Positions 53,438-63,432 are shown, counted from the stretch's first letter. The stretch is 64,000 bases of DNA from Hyphomicrobium sp. LHD-15 (GCF_031157355.1 NZ_JAVIFT010000001.1:1-64000), one strand, 5' to 3'. A program made the numbers and translations. The notes: generated from the sequence alone by a model not told the origin.

Positions 53438-54427
53438 ATGGGATCGTCAGTCAGCCGCGCCGTTGGCTACGGGTGCGCCGCGCTCGGCGCCGCGTTCTTC
53501 TCGACCAAGGCGATCTTCATCAAGCTCGCCTTCGAGGAGCAGGTCGACGCGAGCCTGATGCTCGCCTATCGCATGCTGTTCGCGACGCCGGTGTTCGTCG
53601 CCATCGGCATCTGGGCCTACGCGCAGCGTCGCGCCAAGGGACTGCCGCCGCCTGACCGGCGCAACGTCGCCTGGGCCGTCGTGACGGGCTTTCTCGGCTA
53701 CTACGTCGCTTCCGCCTTCGACTTCGCCGGTCTCCAGTACATCAGCGCCTCGCTCGAGCGGCTGGTGCTGTTCACCTATCCGCTGTTTGTGATGCTGATC
53801 GCGGCCGCCTTCTACGGCGAGCCGCTCACGCGCTTCGGCATTGCGGCGGCGGCCGTTACCTACATCGGCCTCGCCATCGTCTTTACCGTCGATTTGCCGA
53901 CCGGCGGGCGGAATACGGCGATCGGAACCGCCCTCGTGCTCGGCGCGGCGATCTCGTTCGCCTGGTATCAGATCCTCGCCAAGCGCTTCATCGCGCCGCT
54001 CGGCACCGCGCTGTTCACAAGCGTCGCGCTGACGTCGGCAGGCGTTTTCTGCGTGCTGCATCAGGTGGTGTTCGGCAGCGGCAGCTTTGCGGCCTCGCCG
54101 CGCTTCCTGTGGCTGTCGTTCGGCTGCGCGATGGTGGCGACAGTACTGCCGACATTCCTGATCAACGCGGGGCTCGCGCGGGTTTCGCCCCAGGCTGTCT
54201 CGATGATCTCGACCGTGTCGCCAGTGGTGACGATCGGCCTTGCGATCCAAATCCTTGGCGAGCCGTTCACGCCCGTCGACGCGATCGGCTCCGCGCTCGT
54301 GTTGCTGGGCGTCGGGCTTTTTACCTTCGGTGACAGCCGGTCGAGACCGGCACGCGTTGCACCGCAGGCATCCGCGTCCGCTCCCGCCGAAATCCTTCCC
54401 GGTCCGGCCCGGGCTTCCGAGCCCTGA
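53438..54427 (+). CDS. EamA/DMT family transporter
   Basis: The 329-residue protein has about ten membrane helices in two EamA repeats (first KAIFIKLAFEE...MLAYRMLFATP, second FAWYQILAKRFIAPLG). The C-terminal tail after residue 305 is Arg/Pro/Ala-rich and cytoplasmic. DMT transporters export or import small metabolites; the substrate is unknown. It starts 13 bases after purB and may be co-transcribed with it. Confidence 0.9.
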   Translation: MGSSVSRAVGYGCAALGAAFFSTKAIFIKLAFEEQVDASLMLAYRMLFATPVFVAIGIWAYAQRRAKGLPPPDRRNVAWAVVTGFLGYYVASAFDFAGLQYISASLERLVLFTYPLFVMLIAAAFYGEPLTRFGIAAAAVTYIGLAIVFTVDLPTGGRNTAIGTALVLGAAISFAWYQILAKRFIAPLGTALFTSVALTSAGVFCVLHQVVFGSGSFAASPRFLWLSFGCAMVATVLPTFLINAGLARVSPQAVSMISTVSPVVTIGLAIQILGEPFTPVDAIGSALVLLGVGLFTFGDSRSRPARVAPQASASAPAEILPGPARASEP

Positions 54428-54578
54428 ACCCGGGTTCGTAGTCTAGGCCCTGAACGCGTGTGCCGCGCGGAACACGTCGTCGTTGCCAATCGAGGCTACC
54501 TCTCGGACTATGGCCCGCGGAGGCCAGGCGTTGCAGGTCTTGGTGACATGCCGCTCCGATATGTGCCGGACAAACCAG

Positions 54579-55652
54579 ATGCCTCAGAAGTTCGACCTCT
54601 CGTTCGACCAAGGCTCGCTCGCGCGGCGCGGCGCCATCACACTGGCCGCGCTTTTGGCTTACTGCGTCGGGTCATGGATCGTGCTGCCCGGGATTGACGC
54701 CAGCGCGCTCATTGGGCCGGCATCGCCCAGCGGGCTCGCTTCCAAAATCGGCCGGCTTTCCATCCTGGCGCTCGGTATCGTGCCGATGCTGTCGGCACTG
54801 GTCCTGGTAGAGATCGCTCAGATGGCGTGTCCGCCGCTGCGCCGGTGGGCAGGCGCGACCGCATCCAACGGGAGATCGCTCGATGGCTGGGTGATCGTGC
54901 TCACGCTCGCTATCGCCGGGTATCAAGCGAATGGGGTCGCGGTCGCGCTCGAAGGCATTGGCGCGCTGGTGCCCACGCCGGGACTTGCGTTCCGCGCCGG
55001 CGTGATCGGGACGCTCGTCGCCGGGAGCGCCTTCGTGGTCTGGCTGACCTCGCTCGTCACACGTCATGGGCTCGGGTCCGGATTTCTGCTGCTGCTTGCA
55101 GCACCCCTGTTGATGGCCCTTCCAAGCCTCTTGCCGTCGCAGATCCTCGCCTGGGGAGATGAGAGCCAGCTCACCATCCCGCTGACGCTCGCTGCTTTTC
55201 TCGCGGCGGCGAGCGCAGTGGTGGCGGCTGCCCGCATCTCAGCGCAGCCTGACGGCAAGGGTCAGTTGCTGTGGCCGGTGCTGATTGCCTACACACTCGC
55301 GCCGTGGCTGCTCGTGCCGCTGCTGCCGCAATTTTCGTCCGAGGCATTCCTCAACGCACTCGAGGCTATGAAGCCCGGCCAGCCGTGGCGGGTTGCGATC
55401 CTGCCGGCACTGACGCTCGTCTTCTATTTCCTGCGCGCCCGATCGTTGGCGCAGGCAAGTTCGACGCCGGACGAGGGCGTGCGATGGCTGCCGGCACTTC
55501 TCGTCGCGTTTGCCGTCGTCGTCTCGGAGTTGATCATGGTCTGGTTGCCCGCGCCGCTCGCCCTCGACGGACGAAACGTGGTAGTCCTCGTGCTGTTCGC
55601 GCTTGCGATCATCGAAGGTCTTGGCCTGCGACATTCGTCAGCAGCCGCGTAG
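54579..55652 (+). CDS. Divergent SecY-like membrane protein
   Basis: About 357 residues with eight to ten predicted helices. The first half follows SecY: TM1 with VGSWIVLPGIDASAL (SecY: PIPGID), SILALGIVPMLSALVLVEI (SecY: ALGIMPYISASI), PGLAFRAG...TLVAGSAFVVWLTSLVTRHGLGSGF (SecY: [20 protein letters not shown]). The second half keeps AFLNAL...QPWRVAILPALTLVFYF but lacks the basic cytoplasmic loops that bind the ribosome and SecA. It is shorter than housekeeping SecY (about 440) and is not in a ribosomal protein operon. It could be a specialised paralogue or a derived membrane protein. The start is uncertain (ATG at 54579 or 54561). Confidence 0.72.
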   Translation: MPQKFDLSFDQGSLARRGAITLAALLAYCVGSWIVLPGIDASALIGPASPSGLASKIGRLSILALGIVPMLSALVLVEIAQMACPPLRRWAGATASNGRSLDGWVIVLTLAIAGYQANGVAVALEGIGALVPTPGLAFRAGVIGTLVAGSAFVVWLTSLVTRHGLGSGFLLLLAAPLLMALPSLLPSQILAWGDESQLTIPLTLAAFLAAASAVVAAARISAQPDGKGQLLWPVLIAYTLAPWLLVPLLPQFSSEAFLNALEAMKPGQPWRVAILPALTLVFYFLRARSLAQASSTPDEGVRWLPALLVAFAVVVSELIMVWLPAPLALDGRNVVVLVLFALAIIEGLGLRHSSAAA

Positions 55653-55770
55653 GACTTCAAAACCGGCTCGGCGACCCCATTTGACAATCCGCATGGATCG
55701 TAAGCACCATGCGCCTTCACCCTTATTTCCCTTCCCCCAACTTCGTGCATTGCTTGTCGAGCGAGGCCCC

Positions 55771-56352
55771 ATGCGTACGTCTGATGTCGACATCCTGATC
55801 GTCCCCGGCAGGTCGGGCTCCGGTCCGGATCATTGGCAGTCGCGATGGGAGCGCACGCTCAAGACCGCGCGGCGCGTCGAGCAGGAAAACTGGGAAGAGC
55901 CCGAGCGCGAAGCGTGGGTGAGCCGCATCATCGAGGCGGCGACGCAAAGCACACGCCCGGTCGTGCTGGTCGCGCACAGCCTCGGCGTGGCAGCGGTCGC
56001 GCATGTGGCGTCACGTATTCCGAAGGGATTCCTTTCGGGAGCGTTCCTTGTCGCGCCCGCAGACGTCGATGCGGCACCCGGATGGCCGGAGACAGACGGC
56101 TTCCAGCTGGACGGGATCAACAGCGGATTTGCGCCGCTGCCACTCGCCCCGCTGCCGTTTCCGTCGGTGCTGATCGCTTCTTCGAACGATCAGTATTGCA
56201 GCCTGGATCGCGCCAAGGCGTTCGCCAACGCCTGGGGCTCGACCCTGGTCGAAGCGGGCGACGTCGGACACGTCAACAGCGAGTCCGGTCATGGCCCGTG
56301 GCCCGAGGGCGTGCTGCGCTTTGGCACGTTTCTGTCTACGCTCACGGACTGA
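55771..56352 (+). CDS. RBBP9/YdeN-type serine hydrolase
   Basis: The 193-residue alpha/beta hydrolase has the early motif VPGRSGSGPDHWQSRWE, nucleophile Ser in VAHSLGV, acid in SSNDQYCS and His in DVGHVNSESG. Proteins of this family are small hydrolases of unclear substrate. The ATG at 55771 follows GAGG; an earlier start adds a non-conserved stretch. It lies downstream of the SecY-like gene in the same direction. Confidence 0.88.
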   Translation: MRTSDVDILIVPGRSGSGPDHWQSRWERTLKTARRVEQENWEEPEREAWVSRIIEAATQSTRPVVLVAHSLGVAAVAHVASRIPKGFLSGAFLVAPADVDAAPGWPETDGFQLDGINSGFAPLPLAPLPFPSVLIASSNDQYCSLDRAKAFANAWGSTLVEAGDVGHVNSESGHGPWPEGVLRFGTFLSTLTD

Positions 56353-56445
56353 AGCAGTCGGCAAGACGTTTGCACTGCACACATGAAGAGGGCGGCGCAT
56401 GGAGACCCACGCGCCGCCCTCATCGTCTTGAATTTCGCTCAGGCC

Positions 56446-56772
56446 TTACTTGCTGCTGGCTTCAACGTCGGCAACAGCCTTGGCGAGGAACTCGCCAAGC
56501 TTGCTGCGGATCTCGGCGTCATCAACCGTGAGGCCCTTGTCGGCGAAGTCCTGCTTCACCTTGCGCAGCACGTCATCATCGCCCTTTTCGGCGAGGTCAG
56601 CCTTGCGCACCGCCTTGATGTACTCGTCGAGTGCAGGTCCGGTGATGCCGAGCTTGGCCGCAGCCCACTCCGCCAGCATCTTGTTGCGCCGGCTCTCGGC
56701 CTTGAAGCGCAGATCCTGGTCGAGAGCAAACTTCTTCTCGTATGCCTTTTCACGCTCATCGAACGTCGTCAT
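56446..56772 (-). CDS. F1-ATPase inhibitor zeta subunit (DUF1476)
   Basis: The 108-residue protein matches the alphaproteobacterial zeta inhibitor family: MTTFDEREKAYEKKFALDQDL at the N-terminus (the inhibitory segment), RRNKMLAEWAAAKLG, and a charged C-terminal helical part. In Paracoccus the protein blocks ATP hydrolysis by F1Fo. GGAG is placed six bases before the ATG at 56772; an in-frame ATG at 56784 is less likely. It is a single gene convergent with the hydrolase gene. Confidence 0.9.
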   Translation of the reverse strand: MTTFDEREKAYEKKFALDQDLRFKAESRRNKMLAEWAAAKLGITGPALDEYIKAVRKADLAEKGDDDVLRKVKQDFADKGLTVDDAEIRSKLGEFLAKAVADVEASSK

Positions 56773-57132
56773 GACCGTCTCCAACTGGGGTGTTTCCGAC
56801 CGGGTCTGTTCCGGCTTTGTTCTGGGCGAAAAGTGTGTTGTATGGGTCGCACAATTACGCTCTCACCCGGGAGCCGTAACCCGACGTGGCAGACAAATCA
56901 ACGGCTTGTCCGCCGCATGGCCAACAGGGGGTTTGGCCCCCTCGTTTAGATTGTTTCTGCCCCCTGCTTCAGCTAGTGTCCAGAACATGATTTTTGTGCG
57001 TTCGGCCGCCCCCCACCAAGACGAGAAGTCCTAAAATCTCGCTGAAAGATCAAGGGCTCACTGCGTGGGGCAGGCCGTGCTTCCTCAGAGACAAGATTGA
57101 ACATGAGCGTGATCGTCAAGGGACCAGGGTCG
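56773..57132. other. Intergenic region upstream of purC
   Basis: About 360 bases lie between divergent genes; promoters are expected here. Nothing else was recognised. Confidence 0.4.
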
Positions 57133-57921
57133 ATGAACAAGCGGCGTCGGATCTACGAGGGAAAAGCAAAGGTTCTTTACGAAGGACCGGAGCCCGGAAC
57201 TCTCATTCAGCATTTCAAAGACGACGCGACTGCGTTCAACGCGAAGAAGCACGCGCTGATCGAAGGCAAAGGCGTGCTCAACAACCGCATCTCCGAATAC
57301 ATCTTCCAGCGGCTCGGCGAGATCGGCGTGCCGACGCACTTCCTCAAGCGCCTCAACATGCGCGAGCAGCTGATCCGCGAAGTCGAAATCATTCCGCTCG
57401 AAGTCGTCGTGCGTAACGTTGCGGCCGGCTCGCTCGCAACGCGGCTCGGCCTCGAAGAAGGCATGCAGCTGCCGCGCTCGATCATCGAGTTCTACTACAA
57501 GGCCGACAACCTGAACGATCCGATGGTCTCGGAAGAGCACATCACGGCGTTCGGCTGGGCGACCCCGCAGGAGATCGACGAGATCATGCAGCTCGCGCTG
57601 CGCGTCAATGATTTCCTCGTCGGCCTGTTCCTCGGCATCGGCATCCGCCTCGTCGACTTCAAGGTCGAGTTCGGGCGCCTGTGGGACAACGAGCAGATGC
57701 GCATCGTGCTCGCGGACGAGATCAGCCCCGATTGCTGCCGCCTGTGGGATATCTCTTCGGGCGACAAGCTCGACAAGGATCGCTTCCGCCGCGATCTCGG
57801 CGGCGTGCTCGAGGCCTATCAGGAAGTCGCGCGCCGTCTTGGCGTGCTGACCGAGAACCGTCCGCCGAAGGGCGTCGGGCCGGTGCTGGTTGCGTCGAAC
57901 CCGACGGGTAAACCGAACTAA
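57133..57921 (+). CDS. purC: Phosphoribosylaminoimidazole-succinocarboxamide synthase
   Basis: The 262-residue SAICAR synthetase has [52 protein letters not shown] and VDFKVEFGR...LADEISPD. It joins aspartate to CAIR using ATP. The ATG at 57133 gives the usual N-terminus; starts at 57103 and 57097 would add a short unconserved stretch. It leads the purC-purS-purQ group. Confidence 0.96.
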   Translation: MNKRRRIYEGKAKVLYEGPEPGTLIQHFKDDATAFNAKKHALIEGKGVLNNRISEYIFQRLGEIGVPTHFLKRLNMREQLIREVEIIPLEVVVRNVAAGSLATRLGLEEGMQLPRSIIEFYYKADNLNDPMVSEEHITAFGWATPQEIDEIMQLALRVNDFLVGLFLGIGIRLVDFKVEFGRLWDNEQMRIVLADEISPDCCRLWDISSGDKLDKDRFRRDLGGVLEAYQEVARRLGVLTENRPPKGVGPVLVASNPTGKPN

Positions 57922-57933
57922 AGACCGGCATGC

Positions 57934-57984
57934 GGCATTCGGCACTGGGCAATCGGCTGGTTTCCGATGCTATTGCCGAATGCC
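57934..57984. repeat. Inverted repeat between purC and purS
   Basis: GGCATTCGGCA (57934-57944) and TGCCGAATGCC (57974-57984) are perfect 11-bp inverted copies with a 29-base spacer, and related fragments (GGGCAATCGG, CTATTGCCG) lie between and after. It looks like a small intergenic repeat element that could form a hairpin in the pur mRNA. Confidence 0.6.
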
Positions 57985-58007
57985 TATTGCCGTTTGCCGA
58001 GGACACA

Positions 58008-58250
58008 ATGAAAGCCCGCATTAAAATCACGCTCAAAGCCGGCGTGCTCGATCCGCAAGGCAAGGCCATCCAGAACGCGCTCGGCGCGCTCGGCTTCGAA
58101 GGCGTCAACGACGTGCGCCAAGGCAAGTACATCGAAGTCGACGTTGCCGGAATGAGCGAGGAAAAGGCCCGCGCCGAAGTCGACCGCATGTGCCGCGACC
58201 TGCTCGCCAATACCGTGATCGAGAACTACAGCTACGAGCTGGCACCCTGA
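58008..58250 (+). CDS. purS: Phosphoribosylformylglycinamidine synthase subunit PurS
   Basis: The 80-residue protein follows PurS throughout (MKARIKITLKAGVLDPQGKA, GFEGVNDVRQGKYIE, CRDLLANTVIENY). It bridges PurQ and the small-type PurL in the FGAM synthase complex. GAGGACACA precedes the ATG at 58008. Confidence 0.96.
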   Translation: MKARIKITLKAGVLDPQGKAIQNALGALGFEGVNDVRQGKYIEVDVAGMSEEKARAEVDRMCRDLLANTVIENYSYELAP

Positions 58251-58251
58251 C

Positions 58252-58701
58252 ATGGTGCGCTTGCCGGCCGTTGTCCTCACCGCCGCCGCGCTCGCCGCTC
58301 CCATCGCCGCAGCCGCCGGAGATCCGGCCGCGCCGACGATTGATTGCACGCTCGGGTTCGGTGGATTGCGGACGTCGGCCGAAAGCCTAGCGGGCGTTCA
58401 GTGGACACAAGTGGGCGGTTACGATATCGCCACGCTGTCGGTGCCGGAGGTCTGGCGCGTCGAGATCGCGTTCACCTCTCCCGGCCATCCGGCGCATCCG
58501 GCCGTTACCCTCAGAACCCGGCGCAAGCAGGTGACGGAGGTGTGGACTGCCGACAGCAAAGGGTGCGGCTACGGTGACCAGGGCCAGTTCGCCATCCTCA
58601 TGGCAGATATGAAATCCGGCGACACCGAACTCACCAACGCGTCACGCTACGACGTCGAGCAGAGGAAGCGGGGCCAATCGCCTCTCGCGCCCGCGAACTG
58701 A
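58252..58701 (+). CDS. Hypothetical exported protein between purS and purQ
   Basis: The 149-residue protein starts 1 base after the purS stop. A signal peptide ([17 protein letters not shown]) is followed by a compact mature domain of about 125 residues with two Cys (IDCTLG, KGCGYG) that may pair. No domain was recognised. Its position inside a purine operon looks like chance insertion and need not mean a role in purine synthesis, but co-transcription is likely. Confidence 0.75.
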   Translation: MVRLPAVVLTAAALAAPIAAAAGDPAAPTIDCTLGFGGLRTSAESLAGVQWTQVGGYDIATLSVPEVWRVEIAFTSPGHPAHPAVTLRTRRKQVTEVWTADSKGCGYGDQGQFAILMADMKSGDTELTNASRYDVEQRKRGQSPLAPAN

Positions 58702-58732
58702 CCGACGCATAAAAACTAGGAGAGCCACGTCC

Positions 58733-59437
58733 ATGCTCCGCGCATCCGTCATCGTTTTCCCGGGCTCGAACTGCGACCGCGACGTCAAGACGGCGCTCGA
58801 GGCCATCACGGGCTTTCCGGTGAAAATGGTCTGGCACGGCGACGCCAGCGTGCCGGCGTCCGATCTCATCGTACTGCCGGGCGGGTTCTCCTACGGCGAC
58901 TATCTGCGTTGCGGCGCGATGGCCGCGCATTCGCCGATCATGCGCGACGTCATCGCGAAGGCGAAGGCCGGAACGCCGGTGCTCGGCATCTGCAACGGCT
59001 TCCAGATCCTTTGCGAGTCGGGGCTGCTGCCCGGCGTGCTGATGCGCAACGCCTCGCTGCGGTTCATCTGCCGCGATGTTCATCTCAAGGTCGAGACCGA
59101 CAAAACCTTCTTCACGAGCTGCTACCGCAAGGGCGAGGTCATTCGCGTGCCCATCGCGCACGCCGAGGGCAACTACTTCGCCGACGCCGAGACGCTGGAT
59201 CGCCTCGAAGGCGAAGGCCAGGTCGTGTTCCGCTATTCGGATGGCGAGGGCAATGTGTCGGCGGAGACGAGCCCGAACGGCGCCCAGCGCAACATCGCGG
59301 GCATTACCGATTCCAAGGGTCGTATTCTCGGGATGATGCCGCATCCGGAACGGCTCTATGAGAAAATGCTCGGCGGCACCGACGGACGGCGCATTTTCGA
59401 AAGCGCGCTGCTGAGCGCCGTCGCAGCGATGAGCTAG
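58733..59437 (+). CDS. purQ: Phosphoribosylformylglycinamidine synthase subunit PurQ
   Basis: The 234-residue glutaminase has [12 protein letters not shown] at the start, the nucleophile Cys in [10 protein letters not shown] and the His/Glu pair in MMPHPERL. It supplies ammonia from glutamine to PurL. AGGAGAG lies before the ATG. Confidence 0.96.
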   Translation: MLRASVIVFPGSNCDRDVKTALEAITGFPVKMVWHGDASVPASDLIVLPGGFSYGDYLRCGAMAAHSPIMRDVIAKAKAGTPVLGICNGFQILCESGLLPGVLMRNASLRFICRDVHLKVETDKTFFTSCYRKGEVIRVPIAHAEGNYFADAETLDRLEGEGQVVFRYSDGEGNVSAETSPNGAQRNIAGITDSKGRILGMMPHPERLYEKMLGGTDGRRIFESALLSAVAAMS

Positions 59438-59700
59438 CCGCCAAGAAGCCGGCTCCTTCTCCAAAAACTGCGCACCACGGCGGCGATCCAGCTGCGGATC
59501 GGGTGCGTCCGCGCGCACGATCATGCCGAACCAGAACGCGCCCGCCTTCCTTTACTTTTTAGACAAGCTTGCGTCTGCCGATTGATCGCCTGCCCTTGCG
59601 ACCCGATCTATCTGGTTAGTTCACACGGAGAAGATGTTGCGACCCACTGCGGGCTGAAACCCGCAAGCGGAACCGCGTGTTCAGTCAGAAGGGTAAAGTC

Positions 59701-60027
59701 ATGACATCCAGAAAGCAGATTCTCGCTCTCGCCTTCGCGGCTTCGATCGCCACGGCCGGCGCCGCAACTTTCGCCAACGCGGCGCCTATGCACGGAGGCC
59801 ACGGGCCTGGCGGCCCCGTTGTCGCTCACATGCACAGTCCCGGCCCGGGGCCGGGTCATGGACATGGGCATTGGCACCATCGCGGATGGTGGGGCTTCGG
59901 CGCATACCCGGTACTCTACGGCGGCGACTATTACTACGGCGGCGGCTGCGGCTGGTTACACCGCAAGGCGGCTGTCACAGGTAGCCGTTACTGGTGGTCG
60001 CGCTACCATGCCTGCATCGGCGAATGA
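59701..60027 (+). CDS. Small His/Gly/Tyr-rich exported protein
   Basis: The 108-residue protein has a signal peptide (LALAFAASIATAGAATFANAA). The mature part is rich in His and Gly (GGHGPGG, GPGHGHGHWHHRGWWG) with YYYGGG and a C-terminal domain with two Cys (GCGWLHRK, YHACIGE). AAGGG precedes the ATG at 59701. The His cluster suggests metal binding, but no function is known. It is followed by a strong terminator. Confidence 0.72.
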   Translation: MTSRKQILALAFAASIATAGAATFANAAPMHGGHGPGGPVVAHMHSPGPGPGHGHGHWHHRGWWGFGAYPVLYGGDYYYGGGCGWLHRKAAVTGSRYWWSRYHACIGE

Positions 60028-60045
60028 GACTGGTGCACGACAAGC

Positions 60046-60079
60046 AAAAGGGGACGAACCTTGCGGTTCGTCCCCTTTT
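60046..60079 (+). terminator. Strong rho-independent terminator
   Basis: A perfect 15-bp stem (AAAAGGGGACGAACC / GGTTCGTCCCCTTTT) with a 4-base loop ends in a T-run. It lies 19 bases past the stop of the His-rich gene and could work in both directions. Confidence 0.92.
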
Positions 60080-60348
60080 TATCTCCCGCCTTCGGCAGGA
60101 TGAGTTTCGGTACCCGGCATCTCACCGGGAGGGCCGAACTCAGCGCCGCTTGCCACGGCCCGTATCGGGCGACATGGACTGAAGGAGCGCGAGCAACACG
60201 GCTTTCATCGGAGTTCTCTCTGTATCGTGTCTATCTTGCGATGCAATATAGCCGAGTCAGATGCACAAAAGAACTGCGGCACTTGCTCGCCAGCAATGCA
60301 TTTGCGGCTGCGGCGGCGTGCCGCCCATTGAAATATAACAATAAAAAA

Positions 60349-60373
60349 GGAGGCAGATCTGGGATCTGCCTCC
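60349..60373 (-). terminator. Rho-independent terminator of the minus-strand gene at 60402
   Basis: GGAGGCAGATC and GATCTGCCTCC form a perfect 11-bp stem with a 3-base loop. On the minus strand it is followed by TTTTTTATTG. It lies 29 bases past the stop of the exported protein gene. Confidence 0.9.
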
Positions 60374-60401
60374 ATCTTAGTCAGAACGCGATCGGTTGCC
60401 C

Positions 60402-60797
60402 TTACGACTTGTAGGGCGCACGATCGAAGACGCGTGCGTTCATGCGGGTGGCGCCCGGTCCGCAGAAGAACTCGGCCGACTGGCCGGCGCTGGCGTCCAC
60501 CTGGACACCCTTGCCGGGAACGACCGGAACCACGAACCGCGTGCCAGGGCTGTCGAGACCGCTCTCACCGCCCGTGACATCGGCCACGACGACGGTCAGG
60601 TGGCAGGACTGGTCCTTGGTCTCGAAGTAGCCGACGGCGTGCTTGCCGCCGATGTCCAGGCTCAATCCACGACCCGGGACCATGATCTCATGCGAACTGC
60701 CCAGGTCGACCTTTGCGGGAGAGCCGGCGAAGACCACTCCTGCTGCCAGAACACCCATCACTCCCACTGCTGCGAGACGCTTGATCGCCTTCGACAT
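60402..60797 (-). CDS. Hypothetical exported protein
   Basis: The 131-residue protein has a signal peptide (LAAVGVMGVLAAGVVFAGSPA) and a beta-rich mature part with two Cys (QSCHLTV, FFCGPG). The ATG follows AAGGGAT. It is a monocistronic gene with its own terminator. No known domain. Confidence 0.75.
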   Translation of the reverse strand: MSKAIKRLAAVGVMGVLAAGVVFAGSPAKVDLGSSHEIMVPGRGLSLDIGGKHAVGYFETKDQSCHLTVVVADVTGGESGLDSPGTRFVVPVVPGKGVQVDASAGQSAEFFCGPGATRMNARVFDRAPYKS

Positions 60798-61151
60798 GGT
60801 GGATCCCTTTCTTTTCAGGTTGCTCTAAGATCGCCGCGGCGGGACAAAACGATGTCCTGCAATCCGGCTTGGGCATTTTCTAACACTATGACTCAGCAAG
60901 CAAAATACAGATTGCTGCATAGCAGTGGCCAACTTTGTGCAGCGCGGCAATGTCGCAATCGTTCCGATGTCGCACCAAGGTTGTCCAAACGCAAATTGGC
61001 CAAGGTTCAGTCTGGGGCGGGCCGATGCGGCGTCCTGGATGCGGGAGAAGGCCTCTCGCAGGAGCGACAAGGGCCGAAGCACTCGCTATAAAGCTGCGCT
61101 TTAACGCCCTTAAAGCTTTGCTTGCTCTCGAGCTCCCGAAAGCCACTTTTG
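60798..61151. other. Intergenic region upstream of purL
   Basis: About 350 bases between divergent genes. It should hold the purL promoter. No gene or recognised element was seen. Confidence 0.4.
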
Positions 61152-63392
61152 ATGCAGGACACCGTGACCGACACGCCGACCGCCAAAATCACGCCCGAGA
61201 TCGTCGCTCAGCACGGGTTGAAACCCGATGAATACGAGCGGCTTCTTGAGATCCTCGGACGCGAACCGCAGATCACGGAGCTCGGCATCTTCTCGGTGAT
61301 GTGGAGCGAGCACTGCTCCTATAAGTCGTCGCGCGTTTGGCTTCGCACGCTGCCGACCACCGGCGCAAAAGTGATCCAAGGCCCGGGCGAGAACGCGGGC
61401 GTCGTTGACCTCGGCGACGGCGACGCGGCCATCTTCAAGATGGAGAGTCACAACCACCCCTCCTACATCGAGCCCTACCAGGGCGCAGCGACCGGCGTCG
61501 GCGGCATCATGCGCGACGTGTTCACGATGGGCGCGCGGCCGGTTGCGAACCTCAATGCCCTCCGCTTCGGCGATCCCAGCCATCCCAAGACCCGCCATCT
61601 CGTATCCGGCGTCGTGTCAGGCATTGGCGGCTACGGCAATTGCGTCGGCGTGCCGACCGTCGGCGGCGAAGTGAACTTCGATGCCGGCTACAACGGCAAC
61701 ATCCTGGTCAACGCCATGTGCGTCGGCCTCGCCAAGACCGACAAGATCTTCTACTCGGCCGCCAAGGGTGTCGGGCTGCCGGTGGTCTACGTCGGCTCCA
61801 AGACCGGACGTGACGGCATCCACGGCGCAACGATGGCGTCGGCCGAGTTCGACGACAAGAGCGAGGAGAAGCGCCCCACCGTACAGGTCGGCGATCCCTT
61901 CACCGAGAAGCTCCTGATCGAAGCGTGCCTCGAGCTCATGGCTTCGGATGCGATCATCGCGATCCAGGACATGGGCGCGGCGGGCCTCACCTCCTCGACT
62001 TCGGAGATGGCCGACAAGGGCGGCGTCGGCATCGAACTCGACCTCGATCACGTGCCCCAGCGCGAAGCGAACATGACGGCCTACGAGATGATGCTCTCGG
62101 AAAGCCAGGAGCGCATGCTCATGATCCTGAAGCCCGGCCGCGAGGCCGAGGCCGAGGCGGTGTTCCACAAGTGGGGTCTCGACTTCGCAGTCATCGGCGT
62201 CACCACCGACACCGGCCGCATGGTGGTGAAGCACAAGGGCGTCATCGAAGCGGACCTGCCGGTGCCGGTGCTCGCCAACTCGGCGCCGGTTTACGAGCGT
62301 CCGTGGGTTCCGACGGTTCCGCCGCAGCCGGTGCTGCCGCAATGGGTGAAGGCACCGAACGGCAATCTCGACGCCTTGAAGACGATGTTCGGCGCGCCGG
62401 CACTTTGCTCGCGCCGCTGGATCTACGAGCAGTACGATCACATGGTGATGGGCGACACCATCGGGCGCCCCGGTGGCGATGCGGGCGTCGTGCGCATTCA
62501 CGGCACGCAGAAGGGCCTCGCGGTCACCTGCGATGTCACGCCTCGCTATGTGGCCGCGGACCCGGAGATGGGCACCAAGCAGGCCGTGGTCGAGACGTGG
62601 CGCAACCTCACTGCCGTCGGCGCCGATCCGATCGCGATCACCGACAACATGAACTTCGGCAACCCTGAACGCCCCGAGATCATGGGACAGTTCGTGGGCT
62701 CGGTGAAAGGCATGGCGGAAGCCTGCCTCGCCCTCGACTACCCCGTCGTGTCCGGCAACGTCTCGCTCTACAACGAGACCAATGGCGTCGGCATTCCGCC
62801 CACGCCCGCGATCGGCGCCGTGGGGCTTATTCCCGATGTCGCGCACATGGCCGACATCCGCTTGAAGCGCGAGGGCGAACTTCTAATCGTGCTCGGCCGC
62901 GAGCAGGGCTGGCTCGGCCAGTCGCTCTATCAGCAGATCATCTGCGAGAAACTCGAAGGCGCTCCGCCGCCGGTCGATCTCAACGAAGAGATCAAAGCCG
63001 GCCGGCTCGTGCGCGCGCTGATCCGCGAGGGCAAGGTGTCGGCGGTGCACGACATCTCGGACGGCGGGCTTCTGGTCGCGGTTGCCGAGATGGCGCTGGC
63101 CTCCGGCGAAAAGGGCAGCGGGCTCGGCGTCGAGCTATTTGCCTACGAGGGCAAACTGCCGGTGCACGCGATCTGGTTCGGCGAGGACCAGGGCCGCTAC
63201 GTGCTGGCCGTCGATCCCGAGCGCGCCGAAGAGGTCGTCGAGCGGGCGCGTCTGTTGGCGCTGCCGGCACGTATCGTCGGGCGCACGGGTGGCGATGCGA
63301 TCACGCTCAAGGGCGAGGAGCCGCTGACGCTCAAGGAGCTGGCCGCGATCAACGAGGCCTGGCTGCCGACATACATGGCTGGCGAGGTTTAA
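61152..63392 (+). CDS. purL: Phosphoribosylformylglycinamidine synthase subunit PurL (small type)
   Basis: The 746-residue protein is the small PurL that needs PurS and PurQ. Key motifs are [51 protein letters not shown] and [12 protein letters not shown]. It makes FGAM from FGAR with ATP. The ATG at 61152 (MQDTVTDTP) gives a family-like N-terminus; an upstream in-frame non-ATG start lacks a ribosome site. It is separated from purQ by two unrelated small genes. Confidence 0.95.
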   Translation: MQDTVTDTPTAKITPEIVAQHGLKPDEYERLLEILGREPQITELGIFSVMWSEHCSYKSSRVWLRTLPTTGAKVIQGPGENAGVVDLGDGDAAIFKMESHNHPSYIEPYQGAATGVGGIMRDVFTMGARPVANLNALRFGDPSHPKTRHLVSGVVSGIGGYGNCVGVPTVGGEVNFDAGYNGNILVNAMCVGLAKTDKIFYSAAKGVGLPVVYVGSKTGRDGIHGATMASAEFDDKSEEKRPTVQVGDPFTEKLLIEACLELMASDAIIAIQDMGAAGLTSSTSEMADKGGVGIELDLDHVPQREANMTAYEMMLSESQERMLMILKPGREAEAEAVFHKWGLDFAVIGVTTDTGRMVVKHKGVIEADLPVPVLANSAPVYERPWVPTVPPQPVLPQWVKAPNGNLDALKTMFGAPALCSRRWIYEQYDHMVMGDTIGRPGGDAGVVRIHGTQKGLAVTCDVTPRYVAADPEMGTKQAVVETWRNLTAVGADPIAITDNMNFGNPERPEIMGQFVGSVKGMAEACLALDYPVVSGNVSLYNETNGVGIPPTPAIGAVGLIPDVAHMADIRLKREGELLIVLGREQGWLGQSLYQQIICEKLEGAPPPVDLNEEIKAGRLVRALIREGKVSAVHDISDGGLLVAVAEMALASGEKGSGLGVELFAYEGKLPVHAIWFGEDQGRYVLAVDPERAEEVVERARLLALPARIVGRTGGDAITLKGEEPLTLKELAAINEAWLPTYMAGEV

Positions 63393-63432
63393 GAGGCCGC
63401 CTTTGCAAGGCCTGACGGACGTCCGTTGCGCA

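Larger units (their letters stand above)
60028..60401. other. Intergenic region with two terminators
   Basis: About 375 bases between convergent genes. It holds the strong hairpin at 60046-60079 and the hairpin at 60349-60373. An open frame across it has no start context or protein-like sequence. Confidence 0.6.

Noticed and set aside
60061-60414. A 117-codon plus-strand frame between two terminators
   Set aside because: It begins inside the terminator stem and overlaps a second terminator, so it is not a plausible gene.
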